A stretch of 64,000 nt of DNA from Allocoleopsis franciscana PCC 7113. Its GTDB lineage: Bacteria; Cyanobacteriota; Cyanobacteriia; Cyanobacteriales; Coleofasciculaceae. This document shows, piece by piece, positions 54,232 through 62,947 of this stretch. The notes below the pieces were generated by a model. The model saw only the letters and a program-made list of their open reading frames with translations. It searched no databases and had not been told where the DNA came from. The translations under genes and the position numbers were made by a program. The stretch is from positions 6,474,001 to 6,538,000 of the forward strand of contig NC_019738.1 of assembly GCF_000317515.1 (NCBI RefSeq), written 5' to 3'. Position 1 is the first letter of the stretch; every line of letters begins with the position of its first letter.

Positions 54232-55758
54232 ATGAGAGCTGATTTGGCGCTAAGTTTATACGGCGCTCTTGACGTGGCTGAAGAAATGACCTCAAACCAA
54301 GACATTTTATTCCTAAAAGCGGCTCAAAGGGGTGAGCTGACTCAACTCAAAGCCATCCTGGCTCAGGGGGCGAATGTCAATACCTGCGATCGCGATGGCA
54401 CCACGGCTTTGATGTTTGCCGCCCAATCTGGCTACACCGAAATCGCTCGCGTGTTGCTAGCCAAGGGAGCCAATCCCAACCAGCGAAGAGAACGCTATGG
54501 TCTTGTCGCTTTAATGCTGGCTTCTGCCGCCGCTCAGGCTGATGTTGTGCATACGTTGATAGCGGCTGGTGCAGATGTCAATATCACAAATGATGATGGC
54601 AGCACAGCACTCATGGTAGCGGCACACAAAGGTTACCTAAAAATCGTGCAAATCTTGCTCGATGCGGGAGCCGATGTCAATATCCAAGATCAAGATGAAG
54701 ATACCGCCTTAAACTTAGCCGCTCAGAATGGTCATGCCGATGTCGTAAAAGCCTTGCTAAAAGCGGGTGCAGATGCCACCCTGAGTGAGGGTGCCTTAAA
54801 CCTAGCCGCCAGTGAAGGTCACGTTCAGGTATCACAAGTTTTGCTAGAACATGGAGTCAAGGCAGACACATCTAATCCGGATGGCAGAACCCCTCTCATG
54901 CAGGCTGCTGAATTAGGATATTTGCAGGTGGTCTACCTATTAACCGCCTCTACGGATATCCATATCAATGCTCAAGACCATGAAGGTGAAACAGCCTTGA
55001 CTTTATCTGCTGACCAAGGCCATCCAGAGGTTGTCCAAGCCTTACTTAATCAGGGGGCTGACGCGAATCTGCCAAACTGGACAGGAGAGACTGCGTTGAT
55101 GGCGGCAGCGGCTGGAGGGCATCATGCTGTAGTAACAGCCTTGCTGAACGCTGGTGCTGATATCAATCTTAGGAACCGCGACCAAGAGACAGCTTTACAT
55201 CTGGCGACTGTGGAAGGTCATGGTGGGGTGGTCGATCTGCTGCTTCAAGCAGGGGCTGATCTTGAGGCGAGGAATCATCTGGGCGATACAGCCTTAATCC
55301 TGGCAGCCTTACACGGTTACACCAAAATTGTGTCGGCTTTAGTACAAAAAGGAGCAGACTTGAATGTAACAAACCAGGGTGAGACACCTCTAACGCTGGC
55401 GGTTTCTCAGGGTCACACAGAAACCGTTAAGGTTTTGCTAGATGGGGGTGCGCCTGCCAATATCACCACCACTGATGGAAAGACCTTGTTGATGAAGGCA
55501 GCAGACCAAGGAGACACGATTCTCATGCGATACCTATTGGACGCGGGTGCCCCAGTCAATAGTGCAGATCAGACCGGTGCTACTGCTTTGATGTGGTCGG
55601 CACATCGGGGTTATGCCGTGGCGGTGCAACTATTGCTGGATGCTGGTGCACAGGTCAATGTGAAAAATCGGGGAGGCTATACGGCTTTGATGCTAGCAGA
55701 GTTTAATGGCTATCCTGAGGTCGTGAAACGGCTGAAGGTAGCTGGAGCACAAGAGTAG
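54232..55758 (+). CDS. Ankyrin-repeat protein with 15 repeats
   Basis: Almost the whole 508 aa is built from about 15 ankyrin units of 32-34 residues with the consensus DGxTALMxAAxxGHxxVVxxLL, DAGADVN. One unit (about residues 184-212) is short and lacks the TPLH-type turn. The protein should be a long curved solenoid that binds another protein; no enzyme domain or signal peptide is attached. GGAG upstream of ATG 54232 supports that start, but ATG 54286 (MTSNQDILFLKAAQRG) fits where the repeats begin. The repeats are not identical at DNA level, so the array is old, unlike the TPR array at 6391. Confidence 0.95.
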   Translation: MRADLALSLYGALDVAEEMTSNQDILFLKAAQRGELTQLKAILAQGANVNTCDRDGTTALMFAAQSGYTEIARVLLAKGANPNQRRERYGLVALMLASAAAQADVVHTLIAAGADVNITNDDGSTALMVAAHKGYLKIVQILLDAGADVNIQDQDEDTALNLAAQNGHADVVKALLKAGADATLSEGALNLAASEGHVQVSQVLLEHGVKADTSNPDGRTPLMQAAELGYLQVVYLLTASTDIHINAQDHEGETALTLSADQGHPEVVQALLNQGADANLPNWTGETALMAAAAGGHHAVVTALLNAGADINLRNRDQETALHLATVEGHGGVVDLLLQAGADLEARNHLGDTALILAALHGYTKIVSALVQKGADLNVTNQGETPLTLAVSQGHTETVKVLLDGGAPANITTTDGKTLLMKAADQGDTILMRYLLDAGAPVNSADQTGATALMWSAHRGYAVAVQLLLDAGAQVNVKNRGGYTALMLAEFNGYPEVVKRLKVAGAQE

Positions 55759-55985
55759 TTTAAAGCGGCTGACTGTTATTATGAGCCAGCATAAGACTCT
55801 AAGTCTAGAAATACCTGATAATCTTATAATTCTGCATCATTTTCTGCCTCAATCAGCTCTTAACTCAGAGACGCTTGGCATTGAGGCATCTGATTCAGGT
55901 GTTCCTCCAAAACCACCAAGGCGCAGACCTCCTAATTCGGGGGAGTTTTAGTTAAATCATGAGCTTTGGTTAAGTATATAAACTT

Positions 55986-56399
55986 ATGGAGCCAATTCCA
56001 TTTGATAGTGATGACCTACTAGTGGTCAATAGTCGGCGTCGGAATGGTTTAATTCTTTATAAGCGCTATCATGCAGAATTTGCAGGTCCAGGCGCGGCGG
56101 TAGGAGGATTCATTGATCACGATTGTAAACTAGCGCTGCCATTGGGCAATTTTTCGTTGATCCGTCCTGAATCGGCTGAAGATCGACAGCGGGCTTATGC
56201 GCTGCGGCGGCAGTGGATTCGATTGACGAAACAAATTACCGACAATCCAGTACCCGTGAAACGCGCTCAGCAGATTCTCACGCAGTTTGAATACTATTTT
56301 GACTCTGAAACAATCAGTCAACTGCCCGATGAAGCCCTGGCACTTTTGGTTGGTGTGTTGCCCCATACGATTAGGATGGCGCGTGATTTGGAGACTTAA
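55986..56399 (+). CDS. Small conserved-looking cyanobacterial protein of unknown function (137 aa)
   Basis: I do not recognise a domain. The first 60 residues are beta-rich (LLVVNSRRRNGLILYKRYHAE, GGFIDHDCKLALPLGNF), the remainder helical (AEDRQRAYALRRQWIRLTKQI, RAQQILTQFEYYFDS). Charged, soluble, no signal peptide. Codon use matches neighbours. It is followed 95 bp later by a small membrane protein gene on the same strand, so the two could be co-transcribed. Confidence 0.7.
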   Translation: MEPIPFDSDDLLVVNSRRRNGLILYKRYHAEFAGPGAAVGGFIDHDCKLALPLGNFSLIRPESAEDRQRAYALRRQWIRLTKQITDNPVPVKRAQQILTQFEYYFDSETISQLPDEALALLVGVLPHTIRMARDLET

Positions 56400-56494
56400 A
56401 CCACAGTGAGTCGAGTCGGCAGACTCACAAGTGAGGAATCAGCACCTAGTTATGGGAATATATCAGTGACTTTATCTAGCGGCGAGGAGTAGTC

Positions 56495-56773
56495 ATGACA
56501 CTAATAGAAATTCTTTTGTTGCTGTTAATTGCAGCCATTTGTGGCAGTCTGGGACAAGTATTAGTGGGATACTCGACAGGTGGCCTCTTGGCCTCAATTG
56601 TTGTTGGGGTTATTGGCGCGTACATTGGAATCTGGGTCGCTCGTGAATTTAACCTCCCAGTATTTTATGCTCTCAATATGGGAGGTCGTTCGTTCCCGAT
56701 TATTTGGTCAATTATTGGTTCTGCTATCTTTGCCGCCATCCTAGGTCTAATCAACCGAGCGACACGACGGTAA
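56495..56773 (+). CDS. GlsB/YeaQ/YmgE-family small stress membrane protein
   Basis: 92 aa with three hydrophobic segments and the glycine-rich pattern of the transglycosylase-associated (YeaQ/YmgE/GlsB) family: LGQVLVGYSTGGLLASIVVGVIG, IGIWVAREF, and ISGSAIFAAILGLI-like end (IIGSAIFAAILGLINR). Members are small inner-membrane proteins induced in general stress; molecular role unknown. Slightly longer than the E. coli proteins, as usual in cyanobacteria. Confidence 0.88.
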   Translation: MTLIEILLLLLIAAICGSLGQVLVGYSTGGLLASIVVGVIGAYIGIWVAREFNLPVFYALNMGGRSFPIIWSIIGSAIFAAILGLINRATRR

Positions 56774-56835
56774 AGTTTTTTGAACGGTAGTGGGTTATTG
56801 GTCAACTCCCAACTGACTAGCGAACTCTCGAACTC

Positions 56836-58374
56836 ATGACTGATATGGATATGACTTTACCGACCAGACCTTCCAGAAAGTCAGTTCCTTGGTTCTGGAT
56901 GGGAATGGCGCTCGTATTTTTGTTGTCATTGTCGTTACGTTTTTGGGGGCTGAGCCAGCCTAATATTTTAGTATTTGATGAGGTTTACTTTGCCAAGTTT
57001 GCCAATAACTATCTGACCCATACTGATTTTTTTGATACTCATCCGCCTCTGAGTAAATACTTAATTGCTATTGGTATTTGGTTAGGAGGTCACTTTCCTG
57101 TTGGAAAGGATACAGTAAACAATTTGACGGGAACTCAGCTAACTACTTTTAGTTACCGTTGGCTGAATGCCCTTACGGGTTCCTTCATTCCCTTAGTGGT
57201 GGGGGGCATCGCTTATCAGCTAAGTCACCGCCGCAGTTATGGGTTTATCGCGAGTCTCTTTGTCGCGGTTGATGGTTTATTCTTAGTAGAGTCTCGCTAT
57301 GCGCTAAATAATATTTATCTGGTACTCTTTGGGCTGTTGGCTCAATGGTGTTTACTCGTAGCCTTGGAGAATCAGCAAAAGCGGCGTGGGTTGTGGTTGG
57401 CTCTTTCAGGTATTTGTTTTGGAGCCTCAGCCTCTGTTAAGTGGAATGGGCTGTGGTTTTTATTGGGTATTTATTTAATTTTAATCACTACTTGGGCGAT
57501 GCGATCGCTACCCTTTTTCCGCTCAATAGCCGCTGAATTATTCCCAAAAAAGTCTTCATCAAATTCTGAGTTGGGTACTCTAAAAACTACCTCGACTCCT
57601 TTACAGAATTTAGGACAACTGAATCTCAAAAAAATATTTTTGAACTTAGGTATTATCCCTGGGTTAGTCTACAGCTTGGTTTGGATTCCCCACTTGCTAC
57701 TCTATCCAAAACCAGGATTCTGGGAAATGCAACAGAAGTTGCTCAGTTACCATCAAAACGTTGGCAATGGTCCACAGGAGCACCCTTATTGCTCTGCTTG
57801 GTACACTTGGCCTTTAATGATTCGTCCGATGGGATATTATTTCCAGAAAGTGGACGAAACTCCCTCTCCAAGTTCACCGTTATTTTTCCCCAGTAAGCCG
57901 AGTCCACCCAAGATTATTTACTACGATGTACATGGAATGGGGAATCCCGTCTTGTGGTGGCTATCTGCGATCGCAATTCTTGTTGTGCTTTCGCTGTTAG
58001 TTTTCACCATCCGAACTTGGGTAACTGCGTCTGATATAACAGTCAATCAGACAATGCCGGGGTTGCAACGGGCTGAGTTTTGGATTGTACTTTATTTGAT
58101 TTTGAACTACATCGCTAATTTACTACCTTGGGTGAGAGTAACGCGCTGTACTTTTATTTATCACTACATGGGAGCTTCTATTTTTGCTTTCTTGGCATTG
58201 GCTTGGATTGTGGATCGATGTCTGCGAGGTTATGACCTGTTTCTGCGGATGGTGGGGGTGACAATTGTTTTTTTGATTCTCATTTCTTTCGTGTTCTGGC
58301 TGCCTGTATTTCTCGGCTTTCCTTTATCTCCTGAAGCATTTTACAGCCGGATGTGGTTCCCTTCTTGGATATAA
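56836..58374 (+). CDS. PMT-type (GT39) dolichyl/polyprenyl-phosphate-mannose protein mannosyltransferase
   Basis: A multispanning protein (roughly ten membrane segments). The first extracytoplasmic loop has the catalytic signature FDEVYFAKFANNYL followed by FFDTHPPLSKYLIAIG, as in Pmt/GT39 enzymes, which use lipid-phosphate-linked mannose and modify Ser/Thr of exported proteins. Later conserved pieces are GLFLVESRYALNNIYL-like (LFLVESRYALNN), SASVKWNGLWFLLG and PHLLLYPKP. The C-terminal half is the other PMT domain (YYDVHGMGNPVLWW, RCTFIYHYMG). Length (512 aa) is typical. Substrates in cyanobacteria are not known. It starts 62 bp after the GlsB gene. Confidence 0.92.
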   Translation: MTDMDMTLPTRPSRKSVPWFWMGMALVFLLSLSLRFWGLSQPNILVFDEVYFAKFANNYLTHTDFFDTHPPLSKYLIAIGIWLGGHFPVGKDTVNNLTGTQLTTFSYRWLNALTGSFIPLVVGGIAYQLSHRRSYGFIASLFVAVDGLFLVESRYALNNIYLVLFGLLAQWCLLVALENQQKRRGLWLALSGICFGASASVKWNGLWFLLGIYLILITTWAMRSLPFFRSIAAELFPKKSSSNSELGTLKTTSTPLQNLGQLNLKKIFLNLGIIPGLVYSLVWIPHLLLYPKPGFWEMQQKLLSYHQNVGNGPQEHPYCSAWYTWPLMIRPMGYYFQKVDETPSPSSPLFFPSKPSPPKIIYYDVHGMGNPVLWWLSAIAILVVLSLLVFTIRTWVTASDITVNQTMPGLQRAEFWIVLYLILNYIANLLPWVRVTRCTFIYHYMGASIFAFLALAWIVDRCLRGYDLFLRMVGVTIVFLILISFVFWLPVFLGFPLSPEAFYSRMWFPSWI

Positions 58375-58429
58375 AATAGTTAGATTATCTGGAAGAATTA
58401 GGGGTGTGTCTCGGAAGTAAGTTTTTAAC

Positions 58430-58470
58430 GTAGACGCGTAGCGGCTTGCCGTAGGCTACCACTCCAGGCA
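58430..58470. repeat. Small dispersed palindromic repeat (GTAGCGGCTTGCCG type)
   Basis: GTAGCGGCTTGCCGTAGGCTAC and flanks form an imperfect palindrome of a type scattered in many filamentous cyanobacterial genomes. It lies between the convergent PMT and oxygenase genes. Confidence 0.5.
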
Positions 58471-58572
58471 TAGAGAACGCAGAGAAAGAGAAAAGACGAG
58501 AAGAGAAGACGAAAAAAGGTTAGAAAGGAGATGTACTGAGTTCTTGTTTTTCAAAGGGTGTTCAGACAGACT

Positions 58573-59460
58573 CTAAACTTGACGACGCACCCAACCATTA
58601 ATCGTAAATCGGCTATCTGCAAATGCTTTTGAAGGGCAACTAACGGGTAAGACTTCGTGTAAATAGCGACTCAGAAAAAACACGATGCTGTTGTTACGCG
58701 GTTCCACCCTTTTGTAAGAATCTGCCTTTACATAAAAATTGTTTTCAATTTTACTGTCATAGATTAGCAATTCTCCACCAGAGAATGCCTTCGGCTGTTG
58801 ATAGAAGTAGTAAACATAGGTGAACTCTCTAGTTGCCGTGTCTGGACTCCCGTTATCATTATGAACTTTATAATAATTTCCATCATTGTGGGAGGTCAGC
58901 TGAGCCTCGATTTCAGCAATGGGAAATGAGGACAAATTTAATTTTCTGAATACATCGGGGAGAATGGCTTGAATTCGATTGACGACGAGTTGAGAAAATT
59001 CTGGAAATGAGTGAAGAATCATTGAACGACGATAGTCCAGATCGCCTGTAGAAGTACTCGTAGGAACAAAAGCTGATTTTCGTTGAAAAACATAATTGAG
59101 GAGTTGCTGATATTCTTCTACTGTTAAGAAGTTGTCAATTTGCACATACTCAGACTCTAAAATAGCTGGAATCTGAGGTTGAGTTGGCTCATTTTGTTGC
59201 CAATAAACAGGGGGTTCTGTAACCAAACCAATGAGATGTTCACTCGGAAAAGATAGAGTTGCACGACCCCCTTCAATTGAAACTTGAAATAAATAAGAAG
59301 AAACCGTTTCTTGCTTCTGAGCGCGAGTGATAATTGTAGCCATGAGACTATGAAGTAGGGGGTCATTTGGCTTGAGGTAAAGCGTGTACTGATGTCCTCC
59401 GGTTAGGAGCAATGTAACTTTGACATCCTGTGGATTGGTTGCTTGTGAAGTAAAATCCAT
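58573..59460 (-). CDS. 2-oxoglutarate/Fe(II)-dependent oxygenase (prolyl 4-hydroxylase-like)
   Basis: The C-terminal 190 residues are a 2OG-Fe(II) oxygenase of the prolyl-4-hydroxylase type: start VQIDNFLTVEEYQQLLNYV, metal ligands H200 and D202 (YYKVHND) and H268 (YLHEV), and R284 (SRFTINGW) to bind 2-oxoglutarate. GGELLIYDS is the usual strand between. The N-terminal 100 residues are an unknown domain (beta-rich, LLLTGGHQYTLYLKPND). It probably hydroxylates a protein or small molecule. It is divergent, 139 bp apart, from a second Fe(II) oxygenase of JmjC type. Family very sure; substrate unknown. Confidence 0.92.
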   Translation of the reverse strand: MDFTSQATNPQDVKVTLLLTGGHQYTLYLKPNDPLLHSLMATIITRAQKQETVSSYLFQVSIEGGRATLSFPSEHLIGLVTEPPVYWQQNEPTQPQIPAILESEYVQIDNFLTVEEYQQLLNYVFQRKSAFVPTSTSTGDLDYRRSMILHSFPEFSQLVVNRIQAILPDVFRKLNLSSFPIAEIEAQLTSHNDGNYYKVHNDNGSPDTATREFTYVYYFYQQPKAFSGGELLIYDSKIENNFYVKADSYKRVEPRNNSIVFFLSRYLHEVLPVSCPSKAFADSRFTINGWVRRQV

Positions 59461-59599
59461 ATTAGTTGCCTACTATGATGTTAAGAATTAAACTAACTAA
59501 CGCGACTTATTTCAAGAGTCATTAACATTGAGCATGTAAAATTGAATGCCTGTTAGCGTTGTCATCCTCCCTAAACACAACTTCTAAACACAAGCCTTT

Positions 59600-60727
59600 A
59601 TGCCTGACAGCCAACCTCTACGCATTACCCTCCCCCCGTTGCAGATTACCTTAACAGAGAACCAACAGATCGACCTGCAATGGCTGGCGCAAAATCAGCT
59701 ACTCTCAGCAGAGACAACCCAGCAGGGACTCTCCAACTCTTGGAAACAATGGATTGCCGAAAATAAGTTGCATGGCAACTCGGATGATTCGATTATTCAA
59801 GCAATGCTGCAAAATGGTATCGATTTTCAGGTTGCTATACAAGAGGTCAATCGTATCGCATCGGATCCGTCTTTCCTAGCCGGCAGAAACTTTGTTCAAC
59901 TCTTGAGAAAGCTGGAATCAATTCTGGAGATTAACCGAAAACTGGCTGAATTGTCTCCCAATTTTGGCAAGATAGAACGCAGAAGTCGTCTTTCTCGGCA
60001 AGAATTCTTAGAAAATTACTACATCAAGAATACACCCGTTATTCTGACTGACATGATGCATGATTGGCCAGCAATGTCTTTATGGTCGCCAGATTACCTC
60101 AAGACAAAATACGGCGACGTGCTAGTTGAAATTCAATCCAATCGAGACTCAGATCCGGAATATGAAATTAACTGTGAACAACACAAAAAGACAGTAAGGT
60201 TATGTGAATACGTTGATATGGTAGCCAGCGGTGGTGAGAGTAATGACTACTATATTGTTGCCAACAACAGCAACTTAGACCGAGAAGAACTGAAAGGTTT
60301 ACTCGATGACATTCACATGTTCCCTGAATTCCTGGATGCATCTAATACTCAAGGCAGAGTCTTTTTCTGGTTTGGTCCGGCTGGCACAATCACGCCACTA
60401 CATCATGACCCCATTAACCTGATGATGGCTCAAGTGTATGGACGCAAGCGGTGGCGACTTATTTCTCCTGATCAGACGCCACTTCTCTACAATTACGTTG
60501 GCGTTTTCAGCAAGGTTGACTGTGAGAATCCAGACTACAATCGATATCCCTTATTTAAGGATGTAAACATTATAGAAACTGTTTTAGAACCAGGAGAAGT
60601 TATTTTTGTTCCTGTTGGGTGGTGGCATCAAGTTAAAGCACTAGATATCAGTATTTCCCTTTCTTTTATCAACTTTATTTTCCCTAATTCTTATAATTAT
60701 AAAGACCCCCATATTTCATCCTGGTAA
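59600..60727 (+). CDS. JmjC/cupin-like Fe(II) and 2-oxoglutarate-dependent oxygenase (JMJD5/FIH type)
   Basis: The C-terminal 250 residues are a cupin_8/JmjC domain: FLENYYIKNTPVILTDMMHDWPA at entry, then YGDVLVEIQSNRD, FFWFGPAGTITPLHHDP with iron ligands H268 and D270, GRKRWRLISP, and GEVIFVPVGWWHQV with H343. This order fits peptide or protein hydroxylases of the FIH/JMJD5 kind. The first 120 residues are helical and carry no known domain (DDSIIQAMLQNGID resembles a small helical pair). Cytoplasmic. Divergent from the other oxygenase; both may act on the same product. 122 bp upstream of a sugar kinase. Confidence 0.92.
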   Translation: MPDSQPLRITLPPLQITLTENQQIDLQWLAQNQLLSAETTQQGLSNSWKQWIAENKLHGNSDDSIIQAMLQNGIDFQVAIQEVNRIASDPSFLAGRNFVQLLRKLESILEINRKLAELSPNFGKIERRSRLSRQEFLENYYIKNTPVILTDMMHDWPAMSLWSPDYLKTKYGDVLVEIQSNRDSDPEYEINCEQHKKTVRLCEYVDMVASGGESNDYYIVANNSNLDREELKGLLDDIHMFPEFLDASNTQGRVFFWFGPAGTITPLHHDPINLMMAQVYGRKRWRLISPDQTPLLYNYVGVFSKVDCENPDYNRYPLFKDVNIIETVLEPGEVIFVPVGWWHQVKALDISISLSFINFIFPNSYNYKDPHISSW

Positions 60728-60849
60728 TGGAAGTTTAACAGGGATAGCGCTTAACTTATTGAATTTTTCCATGTTCTATTTATAGGGATTAAAAATAACT
60801 TAACCTTGGTAGTGTAGCCCTAAAAGATGCGAGAAATTGCATAAAAATC

Positions 60850-61902
60850 ATGAAAATATTTGTTCCAGGTCGCCTGTGTCTGTTCGGCGAACATAGTGAT
60901 TGGGCGGGAAACTATCGCCGCCTCAATCCTAAGCTAAAACCAGGCTATACATTGCTGACTGGAACCAATCAGGGACTTTATGCCGAGGTGAAACCTCATC
61001 CCACTCACTTGATTCTTCGCACTTCGCTGCATGATGGAACTCGTCCAGAACCGCTGGTGTTGCCGATGGAACCGCAGGCTTTACTGGCTGAAGCTGAACA
61101 GGGCGGATTTTTTAGCTATGCGGCTGGTGTTGCCTACCAAGGTCTCACTTACTACCATGTTGGTGGTCTGGAAATTGACAATTACCTGACCGATTTGCCA
61201 ATCAAAAAAGGGTTGTCTTCGAGTGCAGCTCTTTGTGTCCTCATTGCCCGTGCTTTTAATAAATTATATGACTTAAAACTCACGATTCGGGGTGAGATGG
61301 AGTTAGCCTATCTGGGGGAAATTACCACACCCTCTCGCTGTGGGCGGATGGATCAGGCTTGTGCTTACGGAGGTCAGTCTATCTTGATGATATTTGATGG
61401 CGAACGTACAGAGGTAATTGAACTCAAGGTACCGAATAATCTGTTTTTTGTTATTGTCGATCTCGGTGCTAGCAAAAACACTCAAGAAATTCTCAATCAA
61501 CTCAATCAGTGTTATCCCTTCGCCACCACCCAAGTACAGCAGAATGTGCAAAACTATCTCGACTCCATCAGTTCTACCATTACTCAGGAAGCTGTTGACG
61601 CTTTACAAAAAGGCGAGGCTGAACGAATGGGTAATTTAATGAGAAGAGCACAAGCAGAATTTGACCGATATCTAATTCCTGCCTGTCCTTCCCAATTAAC
61701 GGCTCCCATTCTGCACAAAATTTTGAACTATGCACCGATTCAACCTTATATTTGGGGAGGAAAAGGTGTTGGCTCCCAAGGAGACGGTACAGCACAATTT
61801 ATTGTGAAAGACGAGGAAAGCCAACAAAGGGTTATTGCAATTATTGAACGTGATTTTCCTCAAATGCAAGCTTTAAAATTAACTATTTATGCTAATTCAT
61901 AA
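60850..61902 (+). CDS. GHMP-family sugar kinase (galactokinase/glucuronokinase-like)
   Basis: A GHMP kinase of 350 aa. The N-terminal sugar site is PGRLCLFGEHSDWAGNY, the ATP loop is IKKGLSSSAALCVL, the likely catalytic Asp is in GRMDQACAYGG, and the C-terminal Gly motif is GGKGVGSQGDGTAQF. The first motif (GEHSDWAG) is nearer to glucuronokinase, arabinokinase and related sugar-1-kinases than to homoserine or mevalonate kinases. Such an enzyme makes a sugar 1-phosphate. Its stop lies 14 nt inside the following nucleotidyltransferase gene, so the two are translationally coupled and very probably give a UDP-sugar in two steps from a free sugar. The exact sugar is not determined. Confidence 0.9.
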   Translation: MKIFVPGRLCLFGEHSDWAGNYRRLNPKLKPGYTLLTGTNQGLYAEVKPHPTHLILRTSLHDGTRPEPLVLPMEPQALLAEAEQGGFFSYAAGVAYQGLTYYHVGGLEIDNYLTDLPIKKGLSSSAALCVLIARAFNKLYDLKLTIRGEMELAYLGEITTPSRCGRMDQACAYGGQSILMIFDGERTEVIELKVPNNLFFVIVDLGASKNTQEILNQLNQCYPFATTQVQQNVQNYLDSISSTITQEAVDALQKGEAERMGNLMRRAQAEFDRYLIPACPSQLTAPILHKILNYAPIQPYIWGGKGVGSQGDGTAQFIVKDEESQQRVIAIIERDFPQMQALKLTIYANS

Positions 61903-62803
61903 CGTTCGTAAAGCCGTAATTCCAGCAGCGGGTTTTGGGACTCGCTTGTTTCCAGCCACCAAAGCGGTTAAGAAAGAATTTTTCCCCATTATTGATCGTG
62001 ATGGGCGAGCGAAACCCGTGATTATGGTGATAGTAGAAGAGGCGATTAGTGCGGGAATTGAAGAAATTGGGATAGTTGTGCAAAAGAGCGATCGCGTCCT
62101 TTTTGAGGATTTCTTTAAAGTTCCACCCCCACAAAATCTATTCAACAAACTATCCCTACAAAATCAAGAATATAGCCACTATATCCAAGAATTAGGACAG
62201 CGAATCACTATTCTGACGCAAAACGAACAGGAAGGCTTTGGTCATGCTGTATTCTGTGCCAAGGAATGGGTCAATAATGAACCCTTTCTCCTGATGTTGG
62301 GCGATCATCTTTATGCCTCTGAGAATGAAATTTCCTGCGCCCGTCAACTTTTAGAGGTTTATCAACAAGTCTCTCAAAGCGTGATTGGTTTGCGCGTAAC
62401 ACCCGCAGAGGTGATTCATCACTATGGCTGTGCTACTGGAACCTGGAAACAGTCAGACTCGATTCTTAGTATGACTCAGATTTATGAAAAACCGAGTCTT
62501 GAATATGCGAGAAAGCATCTTCATATTGATGGCATGAACGATGAGCAATTCCTATCCATATTCGGCATGTATATCCTCCAGCCAAAAATCTTGGATTATC
62601 TACAATACAACATTATCCACAACATCCGCGAACGGGGAGAATTTCAACTCACCTCTGCTTTAGATCGATTGCGGCAAGAGGAAGGTATAACGGGGTATGT
62701 TGTCCAAGGACAGTGTTTTGATACAGGACTTCCCGATGTCTATCGGCAGACGATGTTTGATTTTCGCCATGCCGGTTATCCGATGTTGGATATTGAACTC
62801 TAG
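61889..62803 (+). CDS. UTP-glucose-1-phosphate uridylyltransferase-like UDP-sugar pyrophosphorylase
   Basis: A GT-A-like nucleotidyltransferase of 304 aa. The nucleotide-binding start is KAVIPAAGFGTRLFPATKAV followed by KKEFFPIID. Other marks are QNEQEGFGHAVFCA, FLLMLGDHLY (metal-binding Asp), YGCATGTW, IYEKPS and GEFQLTSALDRL. These match GalU-type enzymes, although the sequence is divergent (FFP instead of the usual MLP). It transfers UMP from UTP to a sugar 1-phosphate. It overlaps the GHMP kinase gene by 14 nt, so a coupled pathway is inferred. ATG 61889 lies within the kinase end; no alternative start is better. Confidence 0.9.
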   Translation: MLIHNVRKAVIPAAGFGTRLFPATKAVKKEFFPIIDRDGRAKPVIMVIVEEAISAGIEEIGIVVQKSDRVLFEDFFKVPPPQNLFNKLSLQNQEYSHYIQELGQRITILTQNEQEGFGHAVFCAKEWVNNEPFLLMLGDHLYASENEISCARQLLEVYQQVSQSVIGLRVTPAEVIHHYGCATGTWKQSDSILSMTQIYEKPSLEYARKHLHIDGMNDEQFLSIFGMYILQPKILDYLQYNIIHNIRERGEFQLTSALDRLRQEEGITGYVVQGQCFDTGLPDVYRQTMFDFRHAGYPMLDIEL

Positions 62804-62847
62804 GTTTTGAATTATCTTCTGCCAAGGTGTAAGTGCCTAGCATCCTG

Positions 62848-62913
62848 CACCACCCCCCTTAGCAAAGGGGGAACAAGAAAGGTATTTATATTAAGCATTT
62901 AGAAAATTGGTAT
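62848..62913. repeat. Partial copy of the MITE-like repeat, inverted
   Basis: The segment from the C6/G5 hairpin (62853-62873) through GAACAAGAAA to AATTGGTAT at 62913 matches the first half of the repeat at 26367-26469 in reverse orientation. The second terminal repeat is absent. Confidence 0.7.
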
Positions 62914-62947
62914 TCGTAGCCATTCCTCCTATCTACTGATTTTTGAA

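Noticed and set aside
54232-55758. Ankyrin array as a CRISPR-like or DNA repeat
   Set aside because: Repetition is at protein level with diverged DNA; it is an ordinary ankyrin solenoid.
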